NCBI GenBank assembly: GCA_018712885.1
Contig: DVGE01000065.1
Span: 1-5,400, forward strand
DNA: 5,400 nt
DNA from: Candidatus Pullichristensenella stercoripullorum
GTDB taxonomy: Bacteria; Bacillota; Clostridia; Christensenellales; Aristaeellaceae
Reading direction: 5' to 3'
How positions within the stretch are numbered: position 1 is the first letter of the stretch; each line of letters begins with the position of its first letter. A program made the position numbers and the translations under genes. This document shows, piece by piece, positions 1-5,400 of the stretch. The notes under the pieces were generated by a model. That model had not been told where the DNA came from. It saw only the letters and a list, made by a program, of their open reading frames with translations, and made no database searches.

Positions 1-2
1 TA

Positions 3-1280
3 CAGCGCTCGTGGCTGTGGAGGCTTTTCAAGTTGTATTTCTGGCTGGACCTGCTGCTCGCCATCCTCGCCATCGGCTGTTTTTGTTTCTACGAGGAACT
101 CTCCGCCCTCGGCGCGGCTTGGACGCCCGGCCTCGAGCGCACGGTGGAGATGGGCGCGCAGGGCGGGTTCTTCCAGCGCGTGTGGGACGCGGTCTATATC
201 TTCTATAGCCCGGAGGGCGAGATGTACGCCGTGGCCGCGAAGCCCTTTTTTAATGCCACCCTGCCCGCCGCCTTTGCGTTGCTGGTCTTTGAGTTTCTGT
301 CACTTTCTCGCCAGCTGTTCTTCGGCGGCCGCCGCGCGCGCCGCCTTTTGCGCCCCCTGGACGAGATGGCCCGCGCCACCCGCGCGCTTCTGGAACGGCA
401 GCAGACATTCGAGCACGCGCCTCTGGACGATGAGCGGCTGCACGACCTGGAGGACCGCATCAAGTCCATGCGCCCGGAAGAGACGCTGCGCACCGGCGAC
501 CGCGACCTGCGCGGACTGGAAGAGGCCGTCAACAGCCTGCTTGCGCGCCTGCACGAATCCTACCAGCGGCAGGGGCAGTTCGTCTCTGACGCCTCGCACG
601 AATTGCGCACGCCCATCGCCGTCATCCAAGGCTACGCCGCCATGCTCGACCGCTGGGGCAAGAGCGACGAAAAGGTGCTCGACGAGGGCATCGCCGCCAT
701 CAAGTCCGAGAGCGAATACATGAAAAAACTCGTCGACCAGCTGCTTTTCCTCGCCCGCGGCGACATGGGGCGCAGCCGGCTGGATATGCAGCTGTTGAAC
801 GTCTCCGAACTGGTCAAGGAAGTCTACGAGGACTCGCAGCTCATCGACCGCGATCACGACTGGCGCATCGAGACCGAGGAGGGCGTCACCGCCCTTGCCG
901 ACCGCGATATGCTCAAACAGTGCTGCCGCGTATTGTGCGACAACGCCACCAAGTACACCCCCGCCGGCGGCGTCATCCGCCTGCGCGCCCGCCGCGCGAA
1001 GGACGGCGGGGCCACCATCGAGGTGCAGGATTCCGGCATCGGCATCAGCCGCGAGGACGTCTCCCGCGTCTTCGACCGCTTCTACCGCTCGGACCCGGCG
1101 CGCGGGCGCAACAGCGGCGGCGCGGGGCTGGGGCTGTCCATCGCCCGCTGGATCGTCGAAAGCCACGGCGGGCACTTCGAGGTGCTCTCCCGCGAGGGCA
1201 TCGGCACGCGATTTACGGTGGTGCTGCCCCCGCCCAAACAACCGCCGCAGGACGCTTCCAACAGCCGCCCTTCCGCATAG
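3..1280 (+). CDS. Sensor histidine kinase of a two-component system, 5'-truncated by the window edge
   Basis: This is a membrane histidine kinase that autophosphorylates on a histidine and passes the phosphate to a response regulator. The frame is open from the first complete codon at position 3. TTG at 33 is a possible start codon but lies inside the first membrane segment, so the true start is upstream. Numbering from position 3: membrane helix 1 at about 11-31, a small outside segment of about 50 residues, helix 2 at about 86-107, then a basic, charged linker resembling a HAMP region. The HisKA H-box SDASHELRTP has its phosphorylated His at residue 199. The ATPase domain has an N-box with Asn 314 (DNATKYTP), a G1 box DSGIGI from 343, an F-box FDRFYRSD and a G2 box GGAGLGLS from about 373. 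All catalytic motifs are intact. The partner regulator is probably encoded upstream, outside the window. The downstream transporter suggests control of a transport or envelope-stress response, which is inference. The sensed ligand is unknown. Confidence 0.94.
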   Translation, partial: QRSWLWRLFKLYFWLDLLLAILAIGCFCFYEELSALGAAWTPGLERTVEMGAQGGFFQRVWDAVYIFYSPEGEMYAVAAKPFFNATLPAAFALLVFEFLSLSRQLFFGGRRARRLLRPLDEMARATRALLERQQTFEHAPLDDERLHDLEDRIKSMRPEETLRTGDRDLRGLEEAVNSLLARLHESYQRQGQFVSDASHELRTPIAVIQGYAAMLDRWGKSDEKVLDEGIAAIKSESEYMKKLVDQLLFLARGDMGRSRLDMQLLNVSELVKEVYEDSQLIDRDHDWRIETEEGVTALADRDMLKQCCRVLCDNATKYTPAGGVIRLRARRAKDGGATIEVQDSGIGISREDVSRVFDRFYRSDPARGRNSGGAGLGLSIARWIVESHGGHFEVLSREGIGTRFTVVLPPPKQPPQDASNSRPSA

Positions 1281-1294
1281 GAGGGGCGGTTTTT
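1265..1294 (+). terminator. Intrinsic terminator overlapping the kinase stop codon
   Basis: The arm CCGCCCTTCC (1265-1274) pairs with GGAGGGGCGG (1280-1289) over ten base pairs including one G-U pair. The loop is five bases (GCATA), and a run of five T follows at 1290-1294. The kinase stop TAG (1278-1280) sits in the loop and at the first base of the 3' arm, so the last codons of the kinase form the 5' arm. This should end kinase transcripts and separate them from the transporter operon. Confidence 0.85.
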
Positions 1295-1300
1295 CGCCCC
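1283..1300 (+). promoter_or_regulatory. Alternative hairpin competing with the terminator
   Basis: GGGGCG (1283-1288) can pair perfectly with CGCCCC (1295-1300), enclosing the T tract in a six-base loop. It uses the same G-rich segment as the terminator's 3' arm, so the two structures exclude each other. The stem is shorter than the terminator's and is made later in transcription, so the terminator probably wins by default. It could modulate read-through, or be a chance result of local G/C runs. Confidence 0.35.
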
Positions 1301-1399
1301 CGTTTCCAGCATATAAAGGCTGCATAAAAACAATCTGGCGTATTTCACGTTCCCGCCCGAAACAGTTCTCCGTTTAGACACAATTTCCCGTTATCCGCG

Positions 1400-1408
1400 T
1401 GGTATAAT
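1400..1408 (+). promoter_or_regulatory. Extended -10 promoter of the ABC transporter operon
   Basis: TGGTATAAT is a perfect extended -10 element (TGnTATAAT), with TATAAT at 1403-1408. It stands out as an AT-rich island in GC-rich surroundings. At a 16-18 base spacing no good -35 box exists (the hexamer near 1380 is ACAATT), which extended -10 promoters tolerate. Transcription would start near 1414-1416, giving a leader of about 25 bases. A second copy of TGGTATAA lies 14 bases downstream at 1414-1421. As a -10 element that copy would put the start inside the ribosome binding site, so the first copy is preferred. The rest of the gap, 1301-1399, shows no further feature I can support. Confidence 0.75.
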
Positions 1409-1413
1409 TATAC
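1402..1413. promoter_or_regulatory. Perfect 12-bp palindrome over the -10 element, possible operator
   Basis: GTATAATTATAC is identical to its own reverse complement and covers the whole -10 hexamer. As a result TATAAT is also present on the minus strand (1412-1407). The palindrome may be a repressor or response-regulator site, may allow divergent transcription, or may be a by-product of an AT-rich -10 region. No minus-strand extended -10 or -35 accompanies it. Confidence 0.4.
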
Positions 1414-1423
1414 TGGTATAAAT

Positions 1424-1431
1424 GGTGGAGG
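1424..1431 (+). promoter_or_regulatory. Ribosome binding site that decides the ATPase start
   Basis: GGTGGAGG contains the Shine-Dalgarno core GGAGG at 1427-1431. Two in-frame ATG codons follow. The one at 1435 is only three bases away, too close for normal initiation, while the one at 1441 is nine bases away. The start at 1441 is therefore preferred. Confidence 0.7.
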
Positions 1432-1440
1432 CGGATGCGC

Positions 1441-2142
1441 ATGGCCTACGTCGAATTCCGTAAGGTCAAAAAACAGTACCGCATGGGCGAGGTGACCATT
1501 GACGCCCTGCGCGACATCACCTTTGAAATTGAAAAGGGCGAAATCTGCGTCATCGTCGGCGCGTCCGGCGCGGGCAAGACCACGCTGCTCAACATTCTCG
1601 GCGGCATGGACACATTGACCTCGGGCAAGGTGCTGCTCGACGGCCGCGACATTTCCCGATATTCCTCCAAGGCCCTCACCAAATACCGCCGCTACGACAT
1701 CGGCTTCGTTTTTCAGTTTTATAACCTCGTACCCAACCTGACGGCGCTGGAAAACGTGGAGCTGGCCGCGCAGTTGAGCAAGCGTCCCCTGCAGCCGCGC
1801 AAGGTGCTCAAACAGGTGGGCCTTGCCGGGCGCATGAACAACTTCCCCGCCCAGCTCTCCGGCGGCGAGCAGCAGCGCGTGGCCATCGCCCGAGCGCTGG
1901 CCAAGAACCCCAAGCTGCTTTTGTGCGACGAGCCCACCGGCGCGCTCGACTACAACACCGGCAAAGCCATTTTGAAGCTCTTGCAGGACACGGCGCGCGA
2001 GAAGGGCATCACCGTGGTCATCATCACCCACAACCAGGCGATCACCGCCATGGCCGACCGCATCGTCGAGATCAAGAACGGCACGGTGGCCTCCAAACGC
2101 ATCAACGACAACGTCATCCCCGTCGAGGAGATCGAGTGGTAA
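1441..2142 (+). CDS. ABC transporter ATP-binding protein, MacB/LolD/SalX type
   Basis: This is the cytoplasmic ATPase that would power the FtsX-family permease encoded directly downstream. The 233-residue protein, starting at 1441, has the usual length for the MacB/LolD-like group and carries the complete motif set. These are Walker A GASGAGKT at 40-47, Q-loop Gln 92 in VFQFYNLVPNLT, signature LSGGEQ at 139-144, Walker B LLLCDE with Asp 163 and catalytic Glu 164, the D-loop region GALD, and the H-loop His 197 in ITHN. The Q-loop FQFYNLVP together with LSGGEQQRVAIARAL is typical of ATPases that serve mechanotransmission-type permeases. An alternative start at 1435 would add two residues. The TAA stop is followed by one base and then the permease ATG, so the two genes are almost certainly co-transcribed and translationally coupled. 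Two copies presumably act per transporter, as in the family. The substrate cannot be inferred from an ATPase of this group. Confidence 0.96.
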   Translation: MAYVEFRKVKKQYRMGEVTIDALRDITFEIEKGEICVIVGASGAGKTTLLNILGGMDTLTSGKVLLDGRDISRYSSKALTKYRRYDIGFVFQFYNLVPNLTALENVELAAQLSKRPLQPRKVLKQVGLAGRMNNFPAQLSGGEQQRVAIARALAKNPKLLLCDEPTGALDYNTGKAILKLLQDTAREKGITVVIITHNQAITAMADRIVEIKNGTVASKRINDNVIPVEEIEW

Positions 2143-2143
2143 T

Positions 2144-5100
2144 ATGAGAGCGCTGCGAAAAAGTTCCCTGCGCGAGATCCGCAAGAGCCTGGGGCGGTAT
2201 TTGGCGATCCTGGCGATCGTCGCCCTTGGCGTGGGCTTTTTCTGCGGCCTGCGCGTCTGCCGCGACGCCATGGTGGAGACGGGCGACGATTATCTGGACC
2301 GCCAGAGCATGTACGACTACCGCCTGGTCTCCACCGTCGGCTTCGACACGGAGGACGCCGAGGCTTTCGCCGGTATCAGCGGCGTGACCGCCGCCGCCGG
2401 CGCCGTCAGCCAGGACGCGCTGGTGGACGTGACCGGCCTGGACATGTCCGGCGTGGTCATCTTCAACTCCCTCACCGAGGACGTCAACGAGATCAGCCTC
2501 ACCGCCGGGCGCCTGCCCCGCGCCGCTAGCGAAGCCGTGGCCGACGCGCAGTTCTTCCCCGTGGACAGCATCGGCAAGAAGATCGTCCTTTCCGAGACCA
2601 ACGACGAAGATACGCTCGACATGTTCGCCTTCCGCGAATACACCATCGTCGGGCTGGGCAACTCCCCCACCTACCTCAACTACGAGCGCGGCAGCACCTC
2701 TCTTGGCACCGGCGCGGTGATGGCCTTTGCTTACATCCCCTACGAGGGCTTTGACTGCGACTATTACACCGACATCTACATCCGCCTCGACACCGAGGGC
2801 GAGATCTATTCCGACGAATACCAGGCCGGCGTAGAGCAGTACGAGGACAGCGTGACCCATTCCGGCGAATCGCAGGCGCGCGAGCGCTTTGAGACGCTGG
2901 TGGGCGACGCCGAATCGGAGCTGGACGACGGCGTGGCCGAATACGACGAGGGCTATACGGAATACCTCGAACAGCGCGACGAGGCCGAGCGCGAACTGCT
3001 CGACGCGCTGGACGAGATCACCGCCGGCCGCGCCGACATCATCGTGGGCGAACAGGTGCTCAAGGACAGCGAACAGGAGCTGATCGACGGCCGCGCCCAG
3101 TATGATTCCGGCCGCCGGGAGTTAAACAGCGCCGAAAGCCAGCTGGAGAGCGCCGAGGAGAGCACCTACGCCCAGCTCAATGAAACGCAGGCGCAATTGG
3201 AGGCGCAGCTCGCTACCGTGCAAGACGGCATGGCGCAGATCGAGGAAAGCGGCGTGCTCGAACAGTACGCGCAGCTGACCGAGGGCGTCTCCCAGCTGGA
3301 GAGCGGCGTTGCACAGGCGCAGGCGGCGCGCGATGAACTGAACGCCACTGGCGAACAGCTGCGCGGAGGCCTAGCCGCGGCAGAAGAGGCCGTTTCCATA
3401 TTGAGCGGCCAGAAGGAAGAAGCACTGGAGCAGCTAGAGGGCCGGCGCGCGGCGCTGGAAGAGGAGATCGCCGCCCTGGAAGCCGAGCTCGCCACCTTGC
3501 AGCCCGGCGACGACGCGCGCATCGCCGAACTGAACGCCCAGCTTGCCGATCTGCGTTCGCAGCGCGATGGCGTGCAGGGCGCGCTCGATTCCGCATCCGC
3601 GGACTATGAGGCGCGCATCGGCGAAGCGCAGGCGGCGCGCGACGGCCTTTCCACGCAGGCGACGGCGGCGCAGGGCAATGTTTCCGCCCTCACGACGGAA
3701 CGCGACAACGCCCTTGCCCCGCTGCAAGGCGAGCTTTCGCAGGTGGAGGGCGACATCTCCGCCAAGCGGAGCGAGCTCTCCGCCCTCGACCCCGAGGCAG
3801 ACGCCGAGCGCATCGCCGCTCTACAGGGGGAGATCGCTTCCCTGGAAAGCCGCAAGGGAGAACTGGACGGCCAGATCGCCGGCGTGCAGAGTGATTACGA
3901 AGGCCGCATTGCCACGGCGCAGGGCGAATACGACGCGCTGGCGGAGCAGCTCTCGCAGGCCGAGGGCAGTCTTTCCGCGCTGCAGGACGAGCGCGACGCG
4001 GCGCTTGGCGACCTGAACGGGCAGTTGTCCGCCATAGACGGGGACATCGCCGCCGCTGAAGCGGAGCTTGCCACGCTCACGCCTTCGCCCGACGCCGACC
4101 GCCGCGCCGAGATCGAGGCAGCGCTGGCGGAGAAGCGCCCGGCGCTGGAGAGCGTCGCGGCGGAGATCGCTTCGACTGCCGCGAACTTTGACAACCAGAT
4201 CGCCGCCGCGCAGACGCAGCGGGATACGCTGCAGGAGCAGCTTACCCAGTATGAGGCCGCCTACGACGCGGCGCTCGCCCAGATCGAGGGGCAGCTTGCC
4301 GCCTTGCAGGAACAGCTCGCCCAGGCGCAGGCGGGACTCGCCGTCATCGAGGAGGGCGGCTATATCGAAAGCTACCAACAGATGCAGGCGGCCCTGCCGC
4401 AGCTGGAATCCGGCCTTGCCCAGGTGGAGGCGGGGCGCGAACAGGCCGACCGCGAATTTGCCTCCGCCCGCAGCCAGATCAGCAGCGGCCGCGCCGAATT
4501 GCGCGACGCGCTTGCCCAGATCGAGGACGGCGAACAGCAGCTCATCGACGGCCGCGCCGAACTGGAGGACGCCAAGGCGGAGCTGGCCGACGGCATCGAG
4601 GAATACGAGGACGGCCGCACGCAGGCCGACCGCGAATTCATGCAGGCCGAGCGCGAACTGGCCGACGCCAGAGGCGAGATCGCCGACGCGCGGGAAAAGA
4701 TCTCCGAGATCGACGAGCCGGACGTCTACGTGCTCGACCGTTCCGCCAACATCGGCTACGCCTGCTTCGAGAGCGATTCGCAGATCGTCGAGAGCATCTC
4801 CATGGTCTTCCCCCTGTTCTTCTTCATGGTGGCGGCGCTGGTGTGCATGACGACGATGACGCGCATGGTCGACGAGCAGCGCACGCAGATCGGCGTGCTC
4901 AAGGCCATGGGCTATACCTCGCGCGCCATCATGGGCAAGTTCATCTTCTATTCCGGCAGCGCGGCCACCATCGGCAGCGTCATCGGCTTTTTCTTCGGCT
5001 CCACGGTCTTCCCCAGGGTCATCTGGATGGCGTACAGCCTCATGTACGGCTTTGCCGAGATCGAACTGGTGTTTGACTGGGGCATGGGCGCGCTGGCGCT

Positions 5101-5400
5101 GGGCGCGGCGCTGCTCTGCTCGGTGGGGGCCACGTGGTTCTCCGTGCGGCGGGAGCTGAACCTGGCCCCGGCGCAGCTCCTGCGCCCCGCCGCGCCCAAG
5201 GCCGGCAAGCGCATTTTGCTCGAGCGCATCCGTCCCCTGTGGCGGCATCTGTCGTTCATGCACAAGCTCACCATCCGCAATATCTTCCGCTACAAAAAGC
5301 GCCTGGTGATGATGATCATCGGCATCGGCGGCTGCACGGCGCTGCTGGTCACCGGCATGGGCATCCGCGATTCCATCAGCGACGTGGTCAACTACCAGTT
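2144..5400 (+). CDS. FtsX/MacB-superfamily ABC permease with giant coiled-coil insert, 3'-truncated by the window edge
   Basis: This is a membrane permease partner of the upstream ATPase, 1085 codons to the edge with no stop. Residues 1-18 are basic, with membrane helix 1 at about 19-37. A MacB-like outside domain spans about 40-240 and includes the GRLPR motif often seen in this family. A coiled coil predicted from heptads of Leu/Ile/Ala among Glu, Gln, Asp and Arg spans about 244-856. A short EPDVYVLDRS segment links it to the FtsX core: helix 2 at about 884-907, a cytoplasmic coupling stretch with EQRTQIGVLKAMGY ending at 924, helix 3 at about 940-965 and helix 4 at about 981-1001. A basic linker and helix 5 (about 1054-1076) begin the second half. 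The family plan predicts a second outside domain and three more helices downstream. Clostridial relatives typically have a shorter coil, from memory. The ATG at 2144 has only a distant GAGGAG (2125-2130), so translation probably depends on coupling to the ATPase gene. Substrate unknown; lipid, peptide or cell-wall-enzyme regulation are all possible. Confidence 0.95.
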   Translation, partial: MRALRKSSLREIRKSLGRYLAILAIVALGVGFFCGLRVCRDAMVETGDDYLDRQSMYDYRLVSTVGFDTEDAEAFAGISGVTAAAGAVSQDALVDVTGLDMSGVVIFNSLTEDVNEISLTAGRLPRAASEAVADAQFFPVDSIGKKIVLSETNDEDTLDMFAFREYTIVGLGNSPTYLNYERGSTSLGTGAVMAFAYIPYEGFDCDYYTDIYIRLDTEGEIYSDEYQAGVEQYEDSVTHSGESQARERFETLVGDAESELDDGVAEYDEGYTEYLEQRDEAERELLDALDEITAGRADIIVGEQVLKDSEQELIDGRAQYDSGRRELNSAESQLESAEESTYAQLNETQAQLEAQLATVQDGMAQIEESGVLEQYAQLTEGVSQLESGVAQAQAARDELNATGEQLRGGLAAAEEAVSILSGQKEEALEQLEGRRAALEEEIAALEAELATLQPGDDARIAELNAQLADLRSQRDGVQGALDSASADYEARIGEAQAARDGLSTQATAAQGNVSALTTERDNALAPLQGELSQVEGDISAKRSELSALDPEADAERIAALQGEIASLESRKGELDGQIAGVQSDYEGRIATAQGEYDALAEQLSQAEGSLSALQDERDAALGDLNGQLSAIDGDIAAAEAELATLTPSPDADRRAEIEAALAEKRPALESVAAEIASTAANFDNQIAAAQTQRDTLQEQLTQYEAAYDAALAQIEGQLAALQEQLAQAQAGLAVIEEGGYIESYQQMQAALPQLESGLAQVEAGREQADREFASARSQISSGRAELRDALAQIEDGEQQLIDGRAELEDAKAELADGIEEYEDGRTQADREFMQAERELADARGEIADAREKISEIDEPDVYVLDRSANIGYACFESDSQIVESISMVFPLFFFMVAALVCMTTMTRMVDEQRTQIGVLKAMGYTSRAIMGKFIFYSGSAATIGSVIGFFFGSTVFPRVIWMAYSLMYGFAEIELVFDWGMGALALGAALLCSVGATWFSVRRELNLAPAQLLRPAAPKAGKRILLERIRPLWRHLSFMHKLTIRNIFRYKKRLVMMIIGIGGCTALLVTGMGIRDSISDVVNYQ
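3017..3097 (+). repeat. Outer coil arm, N-terminal copy (permease residues 292-318)
   Basis: The segment runs from ITAGRAD to SEQELIDGRA and aligns without gaps to residues 779-805. At the DNA level, 3069-3097 and 4530-4558 agree at 27 of 29 positions. The GEQ.LIDGRAEL.DA style of repeat is characteristic of the coil in this permease family. Confidence 0.6.
3167..3334 (+). repeat. Coil flanking segment X1 (permease residues 342-397)
   Basis: This 56-residue stretch aligns without gaps to residues 711-766 on the far side of the A-B-C units, with about 26 identities by eye. The clearest shared parts are IEESGVLEQY versus IEEGGYIESY, and QLESGVAQAQAARD versus QLESGLAQVEAGRE. Confidence 0.6.
3458..3745 (+). 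repeat. Coil repeat unit A (permease residues 439-534)
   Basis: This is the first of three tandem units of about 96 residues. Landmarks are the opening EEIAALEAELATLQP with Pro 454, then ARIAELNAQLADL, then DYEARIGEAQAARD, and the closing ERDNALAPLQGELS. From Ile 460 it aligns with unit B without gaps over 78 residues, with about 33 identities counted by eye (about 42%). Confidence 0.7.
3746..4036 (+). repeat. Coil repeat unit B (permease residues 535-631)
   Basis: This is the second tandem unit. Landmarks occur in the same order as in unit A: GDISAKRSELSALDP with Pro 550, ERIAALQGEIASL, DYEGRIATAQGEYD and ERDAALGDLNGQLS. It has one extra residue after the proline compared with A. The landmark Ile residues 442, 538 and 635 give periods of 96 and 97. 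Confidence 0.7.
4037..4306 (+). repeat. Coil repeat unit C (permease residues about 632-721)
   Basis: This is the third and most divergent unit. It opens with GDIAAAEAELATLTP (Pro 647), continues with NFDNQIAAAQTQRD and ends with YDAALAQIEGQLA. Between LTQ and the closing DAAL it is seven residues shorter than unit B, exactly one heptad. Its end overlaps the flanking segment that begins at residue 711. Confidence 0.55.
4274..4441 (+). repeat. Coil flanking segment X2 (permease residues 711-766)
   Basis: This is the partner of the segment at residues 342-397, 369 residues further on. It shares the glycine-containing IEEGG break and the QLESGLAQ stretch. Its first eleven residues overlap the end of repeat unit C. 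Confidence 0.6.
4478..4558 (+). repeat. Outer coil arm, C-terminal copy (permease residues 779-805)
   Basis: The segment runs from ISSGRAE to GEQQLIDGRA and is the partner of residues 292-318. Further related repeats follow (DGRAELEDAKAELADG, and QADREF twice) up to the end of the coil near residue 856. Confidence 0.6.

Noticed and set aside
33..35. TTG at 33 as the kinase start codon
   Set aside because: It falls at the beginning of membrane helix 1, the frame continues open to the window edge, and the preceding residues (WRLFK) look like a normal basic cytoplasmic lead-in. No ribosome binding site at a suitable distance was seen.
300..1325. Long minus-strand open frame opposite the histidine kinase
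   Set aside because: The plus strand encodes an intact kinase with all catalytic boxes across this span. The minus frame is low-complexity Ala/Gly/Val-rich, as expected of a shadow.
1375..1380. TAGACA as the -35 box of the transporter promoter
   Set aside because: It matches TTGACA at five of six positions but lies 22 bases from the -10 hexamer, too far for a standard sigma factor.
1408..2271. Long minus-strand open frame opposite the ATPase
   Set aside because: The plus strand carries every ABC ATPase motif here, and the minus frame has no family features. The minus-strand TATAAT at 1412-1407 reads away from it.
2873..4713. The coil as part of an SMC/Rad50-like or myosin-like protein
   Set aside because: The similarity is only coiled-coil composition. 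The same frame is flanked by an N-terminal membrane helix, a MacB-like domain and an FtsX core, and no ABC-type SMC head is attached.
3821..5263. A 480-codon open frame on the minus strand opposite the permease coil and membrane region
   Set aside because: It is a shadow frame produced by GC-rich codon bias and repetitive Glu/Ala/Gln codons. The plus frame has clear domains, and the minus translation shows no recognisable motif.
1..5400. tRNA or rRNA genes, CRISPR array, insertion sequence or phage genes
   Set aside because: No cloverleaf-like segment, regularly spaced short repeats, transposase motif or terminal inverted repeats were seen. The only non-coding stretch longer than 100 bases is 1281-1440.

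Overview
The window is GC-rich (roughly two thirds G+C by eye), densely coding and entirely plus-strand. It fits a chromosomal segment of a high-GC Gram-positive bacterium, most likely of the Clostridia. That placement is inferred from the gene set: a histidine kinase beside a MacB/LolD-type ATPase and a giant coiled-coil FtsX-family permease is a layout common in gut Clostridia. No rRNA or other phylogenetic marker is present to confirm it.

Layout: (1) positions 1-1280 hold the 3' part of a membrane sensor histidine kinase gene that runs off the left edge. (2) Positions 1265-1294 form a strong intrinsic terminator that overlaps the kinase stop codon, and an alternative hairpin competes for its 3' arm. 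(3) Positions 1295-1434 are a non-coding stretch carrying a perfect extended -10 promoter inside a 12-bp palindrome, followed by a ribosome binding site. (4) Positions 1441-2142 encode a complete ABC ATPase with every catalytic motif intact. (5) From 2144 to beyond the right edge lies an ABC permease of the FtsX/MacB superfamily, one base after the ATPase stop codon.

The ATPase and permease clearly form one operon and probably one transporter: cytoplasmic ATPase subunits powering a mechanotransmission-type permease. The kinase upstream probably works with a response regulator encoded off the left edge and may control the transporter, although a terminator and a separate promoter lie between them. 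The substrate cannot be read from the sequence.

The most unusual part is the permease's extracytoplasmic insert of about 610 residues, predicted to be coiled coil. Its centre contains three tandem units of about 96 residues (A, B, C), plus a partial unit in front. They differ in length mostly by whole heptads. These units are enclosed by two further pairs of related segments arranged in nested order, as expected if the coil folds back on itself. The coil appears to have grown by internal duplication of an ancestral shorter hairpin.
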